64,000 nt of DNA from assembly GCA_932294295.1 (NCBI GenBank), contig OW028583.1:771501-835500 (forward strand), in the 5' to 3' direction. Positions 10,950 to 25,000 of the stretch are shown here, one piece after another. How positions within the stretch are numbered: position 1 is the stretch's first letter; every line of letters starts with the position of its first letter. This DNA is from Alitta virens (lineage: Eukaryota; Annelida; Polychaeta; Phyllodocida; Nereididae). Position numbers and translations under genes: made by a program. The notes beneath the pieces are model-generated. The model had not been told where the DNA came from and did no database searches. It saw nothing but the letters and a program-made list of their open reading frames with translations.

Positions 10950-13034
10950 CATGGATTACCAAGATTCAGGAACCAATCTACATTGTGTTATGTTAACGAA
11001 CAATTTTAAAAATGTCTGGGACTTGGGAGGAATATTTGATTGTAAATATTTGACAAAACTCTTTGATCATATAATGTAGTTTGTGTAATATACTTATTTG
11101 GTATGTAATAAGTAATTTAAGACCTGGTAAAAAAATTTATGAAATATAATGCAATTGGCTATCAGAATTTGTGTGATCACAGGGGCATCGATTTCTCTTG
11201 ACGGGTGAGGGTGATGCAGGCCTATTTTGTCTGTCACACCGTGACTTTCGCTCACACATGTAAGTGGTGGCAGTGGATGCGCGGACACTGGCCAAGAGCA
11301 GACCGTGTGATTTCACAACATTGCCAGATTGGCGAGAAAGTTGGTCAATTACTGCGCCCTGTTGCAATCAACGTAGGGGCGAACCAAATAGTTCTTAAAA
11401 CATTAGCTGAATCTGGCACTATAAAGGGTTGTTAAGTATGGATAATCGCAGTTTTGTACTCTAATGATTGATAGGAACAGATATACACTATTAAAATCCT
11501 TACTCCCCCACCAGGATCGTTGCTCTGTCTGAAATCTGGCAGACCCTCATGGCTATCGCCCTTTGCCCAGCGCCCCCTAGGGGGATAACGTTGCTATGAC
11601 AGGAGAGAGTCTGTGTTGTAGCCTGGGCTGAGAGGTAAAGTTAAGGTGGGTCATTGATGCCAACCATTTTTACAGATAAACTTGTGCTGATATGTGATAT
11701 GAAGTGGTAGAAAAGCAGTCATTTGTAAATTTCATTAGGGGGATGAATTTATTGATCATTGCCCCCTTCTCAAAAAGTTGGGAGGGGTATATATTTATAC
11801 CCCCACCCCCCCCCCCCCCTGTATTGACGCCCCTGAACATGAAGTAAAAGAGTGACAGATGTCTCTAACTTTTTATGTCAGATTGTTTTACAGCAAAATG
11901 CAAGGAAGCCAATGTAGTCCAGTTCGCTTTGCAAGTGTGCTTGTGACGTCACAATTGTTTTAAATTCCTAGTTATCCATAATTATGTGGTCTTTTGTTTG
12001 AAGCCGATTATGGACAATTGTTGCCTGATAAGACGGCAAACAATATTGCTTTGGATTTCTTGTTCTTGACTTTACAAATCAAGCAATGTCACCAGACAAT
12101 GTTTGAACTGGATTTGGCTGCACTTCCTTACATTCAGCAGTAACACCGGCAATTTTGACAATTAACCATGACACATAGTAATAATACCCAGAGGGGACAG
12201 TGCAATTGAACCAATGTCAGCCTGTTCAGAGTTGTGTTTCACAATATCAAAGAATAAGTATCAAGAACCTGCACTATCGTAAATAGGATGCGCTATGTCT
12301 ACAGGGAAAAGGAGGCGCAATGTTAACTGAGCTGATTCCGTCATAAGCAGAGAACAATCGGTGACTATTGAGTGACATCATACTGACGATTATGACGTCG
12401 TATTCCGTGATACGGACATGGTAGCGTTCAGATTTTGGTGTTTGTTGACCTCATAAATATGGTAAATATTTAGTCCATTCGCCCATTATGACAATGAAAT
12501 AATGTGGAAATAACATTTTTCTGAATTAATTTTATTATGCACTAGGTGCATGCTGGGAAAAGGAGGCACAGCGTTTACAATGTAAAGTAGAGTGAGTGGC
12601 ACTTCTTGGTACTTATTCTTTGACAATGTGACAAGCCCGCAGTGACGATTTCATATCAAAACAATGAAAGGATTCGTTAATATAAATACACTAATGAAAG
12701 TCAAATAATTTAGATTTGTAAGAGAATGACATAATGAAATTTTTTTTTAATACCTAGGGCCAGTGTTTTACATTAATGTTAAGCATGCAGAATTATGACG
12801 TCACAATAACAACAATCACAATGACATCATTTCCAATTGTTATGATTATGACAAAATACAGCAAATGATGCCTATTATTGCCCAAAACCAACCCTGACAT
12901 GGCTTATAAAAAGTTGCGAGTGTCCCCTCTTACTATTTCTACTCTTTACCATGACCTAGTTGTAAATAATTAATATGTAGCTGTCAATGCCAGGAGTGAG
13001 CGAAACTACATATATGTATATTTATGACAACTTA
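10950..13034. other. Gene-free stretch with a C-run
   Basis: Mostly AT-rich. A somewhat GC-richer patch at 11200-11400 carries short frames with no recognisable product. A 14-base C-run (11806-11819) next to 'tgtattgacgcccctga' resembles the end of a hAT-type element, but I found no opposite end. A segment near 12190 ('agaggggacagtgcaatt') recurs in altered form near 19798. Confidence 0.4.
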
Positions 13035-13235
13035 AAATTACTGTGTCTCCAGATTTAGCACATTCAGAAAATTATATATACCAATGCTGCCTTCTTGTCT
13101 CATGATAGTTTTCACCATTACACATGCCCACTATTGCACAACAATTAAGTCTTAATTTACAATAAATAATTTAAATATTAGTTTTTCATGCCATCAAAAC
13201 TCAGTATGTAAACATACCCAGTGTGTTTCCAATGT
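13035..13235 (+). repeat. Dispersed repeat D2, copy 1
   Basis: Shares 'ttcttgtctcatgata' and flanking blocks ('tctccagatttagca', 'accattaca', 'atatgtaaac'-like) with the minus strand of 47380-47555. Both are diverged, so this is an old dispersed family of unknown class. Confidence 0.6.
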
Positions 13236-13493
13236 TTAGTTTCTCTCAATGTTTGATTTATTTTTTAGTAATTAATTTCCTGATAAAATCATTAGTTAAC
13301 ACACAAATTTGGTATGCCCTGAATAGTAAGGGTTTATTTTAAACTATTTGATTAGTCTTAGCAAATTGCTCTTTGACAGACAGTGCAGCTATACATGTTA
13401 CAATCTTTTAATTAGACTCCATGTAGGCATAATCGGAGAATAGACAACAATTTAAGAGGCAAAAGAAGTCAGAGAATTGTAATGCGTTTCTCA

Positions 13494-13537
13494 GCCGCCA
13501 GGGGCGCTGCGATCGCTTACAACTGCCCCCTGGTGTG
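13494..13537. promoter_or_regulatory. Convergent pair of CTCF-like motifs
   Basis: CCGCCAGGGGCGCTG on plus (from 13496) and, some 20 bases on, the minus-strand reading CACACCAGGGGGCAG (13523-13537). Both resemble the CTCF core CCACCAGGGGGC and point toward each other. Motif match only; binding is not shown. Confidence 0.3.
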
Positions 13538-15664
13538 ATAAAACGTCATCGCGAAAATGTTTGGAGTGGCTCGTGCGAATGTCATCGATTCAAAGAATTT
13601 GTCATATCTGGTGGGTTCTTCTTCATGAAACACTATTTGTAGCACTGTTAGAATTTTTACAGTAAGATAAACAAGTTTTCTCCAAGTTTCAAGCTGGATG
13701 TGTACTCGTTACGAAATTATGGACATCGCAACTGTTGAACCGACTACGTTGTTATAGTCTCGTTCTGAATAACTAAATTGAGTGTAACAGGTGCTGTGAT
13801 TGGCCAATGATATACGATGAAAACGACGCTAATAGGTGAAATCAAAGTAACATGATTGGTCATGATGCGATGAAAACGGCGATAATAAGTGAAATCAATT
13901 TTTATCCAGTTCCGTTTGGCTTGTCCACTGTGTAGCCGATTGTCTATGGGAAGTGAGCTTCCCTCACGGCCTATTGCCGTGACGAGTTTTGCTCATATAA
14001 CACTTTATGATATGTGAGAAACAAATTAAATATTTCATTTTAAAAGGTTTATTCGTGAAATTACAGCTCGACCTTTTTCATGAGGTGTACAAATTAAAGC
14101 CTCATTCAAATGTTACTTTTAAACTTTTACGTTGTATCTGCTGTAACTTTAGCTATATCTTTTACATAAAACAGTTGAACATTCTACAAAGGTATTTGTA
14201 TGGTGATGCATCCTATACAAGTTATAACAATTATTTATAACAGTTGTTAACATTTTTAATCTCATAAACACATTAACAGTTTAAGTAAATAACAAAAATG
14301 GAGGGTAATATTGTACAGTGTCCTAGAAACCATTCAAATCTAGAATAGGTATGTTACCATGGAAACTAAAACAATTCTTGAATTAAGGTTAAACAAGACC
14401 ATCCTAATGTATGCCTTAAAAGTAAAACAATATTTTTACATTATATTGTATTGTGTTTGTTTTTTCTCTGTTCATTATATAATGGGTCACACCTAACTTT
14501 ATTCAGACACTAGGTGTTAAACTTCCTGTGACTCGTAAACGACGATGATAAAAGTATTGACGCGACAGCCAGAAACGACCACTGACGTTAACTTTTTGAA
14601 TGATTTTACTAAGTCTGACGCCATCTTTGAGTTTGAATTTTGCGTCACCGTTGACAATCTCAAGGGCGTCTGAATATTATTTTGGTGTGACTGTATACGA
14701 TTTTGATATAATTGAACCTCGTGGGGTAACACTTAATCGAATACCCTCAGTGACAAATTATACTGAAGCTAACAATGTGTAGAAAACTTTACTTAATGAC
14801 ATAATTGCTTTAATGCATTTCAAATTGGTGTTTGCTTTGAGAATCAGTTTCACAATGTATTTATTCAATCGCACCTATCAACAAGAGTATTGTATTCATT
14901 CATTCATTCATTCATTCATTTATTTCATTCATTCAGCTTTGTACATAAATATTCCTTAACCTGATATCATAAATATGTTAATATTTGCAAATGTTTGAAT
15001 CATGAGCTACATATAGGCTCCAACTTCCCTATACTTGATAAGAGTTACAAGCAAATTATTAATACAAAGTGATACTGATATCATATGTCCATGACTAGAT
15101 AATTGAATAATTGCCTTATCAATAAATCATGTTATAATAATCTAATAGGTCAGCAGTATATTAATTGGGACTGAAGTACTGTTTAATAACTTTGATATGA
15201 TATACAATTCATCATTCACAGGTACTTTACATAGTATAGTTTTTCACATTAAAATTTTCAATTGAATTTCACAATGTATTGTTCGCTAACCGTTATATCC
15301 AGATGAAGACAAAACTTCAAGTTTAATATGACTTTATAATGGAATGAGTTTTATGTATTCGCTTTACCTACAAGCTTACGCTATGAGTATTGTTATGTAC
15401 AATTTCGTAATTAATATATAATGCAACGTATGAGGTGCTAGTCGTAACTTACCGTATACTGAATGTCAGCGTTAATACAATTATGCTTCGTTTGTGAAAT
15501 GAAAAGGATGATAAATGAATTGAGTATTGAACGTGAAAGTCTTTTCCATTAAGTTCAACAGCGTTGTACTTTTCGTTTTTCATAAACAAAATCGATATGC
15601 TAAGCGTTTTAAATTTCCCACCAGAACCGGTGGCTCCATCTTGTGTTATTTGCAAACACTACCA
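13538..15664. other. Gene-free stretch between convergent genes
   Basis: Contains near-repeats around 'gatgaaaacg(a/g)cg' at 13815 and 13870 and a short (ATTC)n tract (14891-14936). The short open frames here (for example 14007-14240) show no codon-like or domain pattern. Confidence 0.4.
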
Positions 15665-15679
15665 ATGCCCCCTGGTGGA
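15665..15679 (-). promoter_or_regulatory. CTCF-like motif
   Basis: The minus strand reads TCCACCAGGGGGCAT, an exact match to the CTCF core, about 220 bases beyond the receptor gene's stop codon. Similar cores occur at 13494-13537 and 61659-61672. Confidence 0.3.
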
Positions 15680-15899
15680 TTGTTCTGCAAATAAGTGCAG
15701 CAGCAAATGAACTGAGTATGTTATTCACATGATGCTAACAGATGATGCCGTGTCTATAATAATGCAATAATGTCAGTAATTTTTACACAATATTCTGTGG
15801 AATGGAAGCAGTCGTGCTAGTGAAACGCATCAACAAATGACATCAACAACCTTTTTTAACTGGAAATAACAATGTCTCCACGCAAAACAGAAGTGCGAA

Positions 15900-16082
15900 T
15901 CACGCTGCTCCTGCTCCGAAGTCCTCATGGGCGCCGGGAAGACTATAATAGAGCCAGAAACCAATATTGAAAACAAGAAAACTTAAAGGGAAAGCTTTCC
16001 GTGAGACCTTGTCGATGTAAGCCGCTTTGATTTTTCCCTGGGGATCCACAGTTTTAGGCGGGTCGTTACCGATGTTTATGAT
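15900..16082 (-). CDS. Receptor exon 11 (end of M3-M4 loop, M4, stop)
   Basis: Acceptor TATTTTCAG, 60 codons and TGA. Encodes residues 382-441: a loop end with [19 protein letters not shown], the M4 helix [18 protein letters not shown] and a short tail. The [13 protein letters not shown] entry into M4 is typical of the family. Confidence 0.92.
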   Translation of the reverse strand: MINIGNDPPKTVDPQGKIKAAYIDKVSRKAFPLSFLVFNIGFWLYYSLPGAHEDFGAGAA

Positions 16083-19000
16083 CTGAAAATATTTAAAAAA
16101 CTTGAAATTATTACCATCAATCCACTATGTTTATGTAAAAGAAATACATTTTTTACAGATACAGCTGATTACCAGTATAATAGAGAATATTAAATCTAAC
16201 AATTTTTCTCAGATGTCTGCTAGGCCATTGTTATGTTAACCACAGTATGCTGTTTTGACTAACACTGAATAGACATACTTCTAAGACTAGCACTAAAACC
16301 AGACATGTGCAAGCTTAACCACTGAAAGGTTGTCATCAAAAATTGGATTGAAATATACACAATGTCATAGAGCAGCACAAAATTGGTATAAATATTACCA
16401 TTAAGTCAAACACCAACATTCTAACCCATAAAAGACCTCCCTAGTCCAACTAACATCAATTTCTTCTTGCTATTATTAGTAATGGTCTTAGAGAAGCAGC
16501 AGATATCATAGCACAGGCCTAGTAAACTACAGGTCACAAAAAAAAGTGTTACAAAAAGTGATTATCAGCTAGAAAGTTAGGTTGGACTTTAAGCTACAAG
16601 TTTAGAAGGCCTGAAAAACAAGTCGACATTTATTTACCTACCGATGTCAAGGGTTGACGCTAGTACTATTTATTGATTAGCAGTGGCAGCGGAATATTTA
16701 TGGTGATAATGATAAGAAATGGGATACATTTAAGATATTTCAATTGCACTTCAGATTAATTTCAAGTAGTAAGAGCCGATGACGGTTGCAGTCAGACAGT
16801 CAGCAGCAGTAAGATAATCGAGACATGTAGTTTCACCCAAGCCGAACATAATTAATAAAGTAAATTTATTGATTAGCAGTGGCTTAAAGTCCAACCTAAG
16901 ACCATTACTAATAATGGCAAGAAGAACTTGAAGTCAGATGCGTCCCTTGTCCACGTTCCTTCTTTTTTCAGAATTTTGGGATTAGATTCTTTTCCTGACC
17001 ATCATTATTTTAGCCCGCAACTTTTTTGATGCAAACTTCCCCAACAGATGCTTTACACACAGTTCATCAACATAATTTAAAATATATCTATGACAATTGA
17101 ATTGTTTTATTGAGAAATCTAATTCAACGTGCCCATTGTTTAAATTATATTTCATTTTATTTCCTCACCTGATCAAACTTGTGGATGTCGTTCGGATTAA
17201 TGTGTGGCGGAGGTGCCCTGCGGACTGGTTTTATCGTCCGAACCTCTTTGCGACTTAATACATTGACCACGGCATATTCCAAGAGGCCGAGGAAGACGAA
17301 TATGAGACACATAGACATCCAGACATCTATAGCCTTGATGTAAGACACGGGAGGAAGGGAAGACCTCGCTCCGGTACTTTGCGTCGTCATGGTTAGGACC
17401 GTAAGAAGCCCGAGGTACACTCGCCCCATGACAGCGTCAACGCTGATCCAGAAATTCACCCACGACAAGATGACGATCAGGATACTAGGGATGTACACCT
17501 GTGCAAAAGTGGGGTAAAATAATGCAATATGTTACAATATTACCTTAAATCTGTTTGTTCAGTCACAGGCCAAAATATGCCAGTGAATCTATTGACCAAA
17601 TGAAAGTATAATACAGTGAAGCTAATAGATTGGTCGGAATACTTGGGCCGGTGGTCAATTGACATGTAAGCCATTATGTGCAGTTATATAAAATTGACCC
17701 AAAATGTTTTTGCAAAAATGAACATGCTTTATACTATTATCTTAAAATCAAACATGTATACAAGGGCAGATAAAAGTTGTCAAATACAGCAGTTTTTGAG
17801 GGTGCACCGTTCGGTAGATCATCATAATGCTATTTTGTGTCGAAAGTTAGGTCAGGAGCACAGATTGACCCACCACGGTTAGGAGAGGGTTAAACCATAG
17901 CTCAAACATGTGTATTGTGTAATGTCATTAACTGACATATAAAATGGTCATCTGACAATGTTGCATTTCATTTGGTGTTGTGAGATAAGCATTGTGGTAA
18001 TACTAAAGCTCCTAATGTCAACTAAATGACATGCTTATCTACTTTTTGATCCATCTTCAAATGTAGTTCCAACAAAACAGTGAGCGATGCCCACGAAAAC
18101 TGCTGCAAGGAATCCAAATTAATCAAACGTATAGCGTCAAGTACATAGATTACCTGGATCATGAAGAAACCCAGATCACGACGTAGAACAAAGCGGATCT
18201 CCAAACAAGGAAACGCTCCTGAAATTAATTAGAAAAGACTGCTTGCCAAATGGGTCATTAAGACATTACATCAAGTTTTAGAAAAACACTTTAGCAAATG
18301 GCAATGGGATGCTGCAACAGTGCTGCATCAATAACCAAGGAACTCTCTGACAGTACTGTGTCTATAACTGATTAGTTCTGTAATATCTGGACTGTGTGAT
18401 CTTAACCAAGTAATGGAAACGACACGTGATCTCTAACATATGATCTGATTGGCTGGTGATCTCTAACAGATATTATGATTGGATGGTGATCTCTAATAGA
18501 TGATCTGATTGACTGGTAATCTCTAATAGACGATCTGATTGGCTGGTGATCTCTAACAGATATTATGATTGGATGGTGATCTCTAATAGATGATCTGATT
18601 GACTGGTAATCTCTAATAGACGATCTGATTGGCTGGTGATCTCTAACAGATATTATGATTGGATGGTGATCTCTAATAGATGATCTGATTGACTGGTAAA
18701 CTCTAATAGACGATCTGATTGGCTGGTGATCTCTAACATATGATCTGATTGGCTGGTGATCTCTAACATATGATCTGATTGGCTGGTGATCTCTAACATA
18801 TGATCTGATTGGCTGGTGATCTCTAACAGATAATATGATTGGATGGTTATCTCTAATAGATGATTTGATTGGCTGGTAATCTCTAACAGATGATCTGATT
18901 GGCTGGTAATCTCTAACAGATGATCTGATTGGCTGGTGTTCCCAAACAGATGATATGATTGGCTGGTGGTCTCTAATAGATGATCTGATTGGCTGGTGAT

Positions 19001-22000
19001 CTCTATAGATGATCTGATCGGTGATCTTTAATAGATGATATTATTCACTGGTAATCTCTAATAGACGATCTGATTGGCTGGTAATCTCTATCAGATAATA
19101 TGATTGGCTAGTGATCTACTAGATAATCTGATTGGCTGGTAATCTCTAACAGATAATCTGATTGGCTGGTAATCTCTAACAGATAAAATGATTGGCTAGT
19201 GATCTCTAATAGATAATCTGATTGGCTGGTACTCTCTAACAGATGATGATCTCTAACAGTTAATATGATTGGCTGGTGATGCATGAAAAAGTGCAAATAT
19301 CCAGTTTTAAATGAAGCACTAATCATACATGATCTATTCTTTCCCAAATATTGTCAATATTATTATTATGTAAAATTTCTTAAACGCTTGGAAACTTAAA
19401 GACAAAGTTATGCGAGAAACTGTTCTCAGAGCAATTGACAGCTAATCGAGTTGAAAGTTTCTAACTTCTCAGGGGAACGGAAGCTGTACTTTGGAAAGGC
19501 TTCTTCTTTAATATTTAATGGCACAACCTTCAGGAGCTAAATGGAAATGACACCATGCTAAGAAGTATGCATGTTTAGAAGTACAGTTAGTTTCATTAAA
19601 AACTGCCAGTCGAATTGAACCTAGACAAAGCTAGACAACTTCTGCAATACAATGCTACCTGCCAGTTATAGCTGCAGCCAGGAATAGGCTGCTACAGCTG
19701 TCTAAAGTCGACCATTTATAATGAAACTAACTGTATGCTAGGGTAACTATGCAACTGGCTGTGAGTTAGAGCCACTGATCCATAGAGTATTACCTAGAGG
19801 GGACAGTGTAATTTAAATAATTCCATGGGGTTAGTTTTTTCCACAATGTCAAGCCCCCAACAATTACAAACAAACTTATGACATCACTGGCGATTGTAAT
19901 GATTATGTCATCACTATCACAAGGGACACTATTCCCTAACCCCACCAATCACAATTCTTTGTGACGTCATATTTCTGCGGGATTGATATATTGCGAAAAA
20001 ATAACCAAAACAGCCTGATTCTGGTCCAATCACACAGTCCGCTCTGATTATTTCTCAGTGATGCTTCTATTACAAATATTGTCCTACCTGCAGTATAGTT
20101 TTGAGAGCAGTCGTGTAATATGGTGTCCTGAAGAGTGAACTGAGGAAGTCGGACCTCTGAATCAATGTCGATCGGATTCGCCAGCCAAATGAAGTACATG
20201 ACGTCCATTGTGTAGCCAACTGAAGTCACAAATGAGTCATAAAATTAAATCACAAATGAATGAATTCACAAATGAAGTCACAAATAAGGTTATGTATAAA
20301 GTCACAAATAGTCGCAAATGAAGGTATGAATGAAGTCACAAGTCACATATGAAGTTACAAATGAAGTCAAAAGGCACAAATAAAGTAATAAATGAAGTCC
20401 CAAATGAAGTCACAAATGAAATCACAAATAAAGTTACATATAAAGTCACAAATATAGTCACAAATGAAGTTACATATGAAGTCACAAATAAAGTCACATA
20501 TGAAGTCACAAATAAAGTCACAAAAGAAGTTACAAATGAAATCACAAATGAATGAATTCACAAATAAAGTTATATATAAAGTCACAAATGAAGTCACAAA
20601 TGAAGTCACAAGTCACAAATAAAGTCACACATGCAGCTTCAAAAGTCACAAATAAAGTCACATAAAGTAATAAATGATGTTACAAATGAAGTCACAAATA
20701 AAGTCACAAATGAAGTCAAAAGGCACCAATAAAGTAATAAATGAAGTCCCAAATGAAGTCACATATAAAGTCACAATGAATTCACGAATGAAGTCACCAT
20801 GAGATCACAAATGAAGTCACAAATGAAGTCACAAACGAATTCACGAATGAAGTCACAACGAATTCACAAATGAAGTCACAAACGAATTCACAAATGAAGT
20901 CACAATGAATTCACAAATGAAGTCACAAATGAGCTCACAAATGAAGTCACAAATGAAATATGCTATCACATGAAATTATTCTGATTCTTTCGACAATCTA
21001 CATTACACAAATATCAAACTTCAGTAACTTGTAAATTACATTGATAAACAACATTGATATAGTGAAAAATTAAATTTTAACATGACATTATTTAGATTCT
21101 TTACTATCTACAAATATCAAACTTCATTTAACCAAAGCTATAGACAGCCACCAAAATTAAGTTTCGATTGAAACCAGATAATCTGGATGTAATCCTTCAC
21201 TAATGGACTTCAAATATCAAATTAGTGATGAAAGATACAACTGTTGCAATTATCGTTGATCAGATAATTATGCAAAACTTGGAACTTCACTTTGTTTACA
21301 TCAAAATCAGAATCTCTGAGCAACTTCTGGTCTTATTGTATGCTGTATGGATGGTCGAATCAGGAAAATATTTGGAAAAAGTACAGTATAGCGGACCCAA
21401 ATTTATTACCTTATTTAGCGAGCATTTTGGTCATGCCTATGACGTCATATCCCTGAATTCAATGAATGACGTCACAAAAAATGACCGCTCTTTTCATTTT
21501 CAAGACAAGGCATTATTTTTGTTGTTTTTTGTTTATCGGGGGCTGCTGCCCCAAAACCCTCGCTGTGTTATTATACTTCTGTGCTAGAACATATTTTGGC
21601 TAAAACAAACACAATATTTTTTTATATTTCACAGATGCCAAATATGGGCATACATTTGGGTCCGCTATACTGCACTATACCCATATATTTGAGATAATTT
21701 TCTGATAAGTATATATAGATTTTATTGACATGTAAAATATCATAAGTGATACATATGTCATTCAGTTAAAAGATAACATGAAAGAGACATTAATGTAAAT
21801 ACAGAAAGCAATAAAATTTCAATAATCAAGGTTCCAGCCACCAAGTTAACTTATAATACGTGTTTAAAATCCACATACGCAATAGAAAAAAAATACAAGC
21901 CGCTAATAAAAACATTTCACTCTTAAAGTCAAGGATAGTGCAGCCATATGAAGGCAAGTTCTTGTCATATGTGAAGAAAAATAAATAAATAATAACTGTC

Positions 22001-25000
22001 TCAAAACGAAAAGGGAATACAAATTATACTTACAGCTTTCAAACATAATAGGACACAACTGGGTGTCCATGGGATATTTCTGCAGTTTCATTTGACACGA
22101 TAATGTCGCTGATATTCTGCAATAGAAAATTAATGTTTGTAACATAATTATAGTATATTGGCTGATAAAATCTATCTATCTAAAATCTACCTGTCGACAG
22201 CTATAGCAATATCTATCTATCTATCCATCTATCTATCTATCGACAGCTATAGCAATATCTATCTATCTGTCCATCTATCTATCTATCGACAGCTATAGCA
22301 ATATCTATCTATCTATCCATCTATCGACAGCTATAGCAATATCTATCTATCTATCTACAGGGTAAACTTATTTGGCTGACATTACAATTACACCCATGGC
22401 AGGCCAATCTAGAGTCTTTCTCAACTTCCTGATGAGCGTTCTCTCTTCCACACAGGGCTTCAGAGCAGCTCACACCGGTGCCATCACTGCGATTGCCTAT
22501 TGCCAAGTACCCATTACACCTGTGTGGGGTGAGGCAGTGGTTGCAGGAGGATCTCAATCCCCAACTCCTGCTTACCATGGTGTGGGTTCGAACCTACTAC
22601 CTCACAGCTAGCAAGCGACCACTTTAACCACTAGACCATTACATGCACAATACCAAGGCCCTAGTGTATTGCTGTCTAAAACTAGATGCCAATAACATTG
22701 TAACTTTTTATTGCAAGGCTTATAACCCCATGACATTCGGCTCAGTTCTTGCTCGTGTGCCTCGACCACCAGATCAATACCTCTAGCGCTCTGTATTACC
22801 CTCATAGCCTACCCAGCCAGAGAATAGCTGATCAAGCTATTCTGACATACTGAGAACAGTGGGAAGTAAAATGTCAAGTGTTCTCTTATTGGAATAGAAT
22901 TGAATAGAATGCAATAGAATAGAATACAATACAATAGGGCTATCAGCGATGCTTTCAAATTCAGGAATAGAATAGACGATGATGCTTGTCAAATTTCAAA
23001 ATAGGACAGAAAAGATGCCATTTCATCAGAATAGAATGGAATAGAATAGAATAGAATAGAATAGAATAGAATAGAATAGAATATACCATGACACTTGAAT
23101 AAAATGGACAATGATACTAGTCAAAATTCAAATTGAATCGAATAAATCATCATATCAGGAATAGAATAGAAAGAATAGAAAGATTAGAATAGAATAGAAT
23201 AGGGTTATCAGCGATGCTTTCAAAATTTGGCTACTGTTGTGTGAAAAATGGAGCTCAAGCGGCCAAGGCCAATTTTCTGCTTGAATGAGTCCATTTTGAC
23301 ATGAAATAGCCTCATACGTCAGTGTTTTTAGTTTTGATGTTTTTTGTTGTCAAATTTATTCTAATTCTTTTCAGTCACGGTTACATACCAGCCCTCCGAT
23401 GTAAGTACTTGCCACTCACAAGGGTTGAGCGAAGAAAAGATAATGGAAGTCCACACCATGTTAAACATTTCCCCATAGGTGGTGTCTTTAACTTGCCTCA
23501 GCATAGACACTAAATATAAAGCTGAATTAATAAAGCGCTTCACCCTCTCTGCTCGGGACCCTCGAATCCGAAAATGTCCCTGGAAACTCATCGCGAACAA
23601 ATCGCATGACCTTTGGTCCTCGATTCAAAGTTGTTTTACATCGTTTAGGAACACAAAACACTGATATTCAGATATGTTTTCTTTGCGAAGTAATCATGGC
23701 TGCAAACAGGAAACTTTTCTAACAGTGAGCAATTCACGTATGTGAATCATGTCCATTATGAGACAGGCTTGACATCATTGCTGATCAGGACAGGTGCATG
23801 GCCAAATGTGCCACATGCTTTTTCTCCAAACGCATGGAAAATGCATGGGTTTTTTCGCCTGATTATATTTAGGTGAAAACCATGTGTTTTCCATGCATTT
23901 ATCCTTCTCATGGAAAACGCACGTGGCACATTTGGAAGAAACAATCTTTAAACACGGGTTGAATTTGAATCCAGGACCAAGATTAAGTGGCTTGCAGCCC
24001 AGCACGCTACCACTGAGCTAGGCCCCGCTCTGGCAAATGATAATAAAAACGGTTAACTTGTAGACAGTGTTTCACCAATAAATATATAGGTATTGAGATA
24101 CTTACTTTCTGACATACCACAGGTGACCGGTGGCGTTCAACCGCATGAGGGTGTTGGGCACAGTGATCTGGTGAAAGCTGGCCTTCTTTTCATTACGGAA
24201 GAACGTATCTGGCAGCCATAATTTTTTCCAATGGTCTTCGCCCAATCGGACTTTCTTTAGGTTCGCGTCCGGTGGAACGAACGCCAATCGTGGGTCTCTC
24301 CATGCTTGACGAAGGTACATACTCACTGCATAGTCCTGACCAAAAAAAAAAAATGTTATAGATGAAATTGTCATTGTTATCATCTCAAAACCACTGAGTC
24401 TGAAACCAGGGCAGCTTCTACGACCAGCTGCTTTCAGAGGCAGATGTATGATGAGATGATAAGGCTGCTCCAAGATAGCATTCCAAAATCGGCCAAGCAT
24501 TGTTTCCGTGTAGGCCACTGTCGTTACAACATCGCCGACATTGAGCCAACGTTGAAACGATTTGGAATACTATCTGGGCTTGGAGTCCACACCGAGTTAC
24601 AAATTAAAGACACCACAACTAAATCCTTCTGATAAGATTAATATTACAACAAATAAAGTTACTCAGGACATTTTTAATTCTTAGAAATAACGCACATCTC
24701 AAAATATTAAACAAATAAGTTTGATAGGACTCTTTGCAAGGTTATAGAAAGTCATACAATAATGTGTATTTTACTATAACACAGCAAAGAATTCGCTGAA
24801 TTATTCAATAAAATTTTCGAATTAATTACTTAATAGTTCACTCACCATAGTTTGTTCGCTGATGGAATAAAAACTATTTACATAAATACCAAGACTAACA
24901 GCCGTAGGACGATCTGAAATTGAAAAAACAAATGATTAGAATAGGGACAGCACAGCGCAGCGCAGTCCTCCGATGCACCTCCTTGCCGCTCACATGTGTT

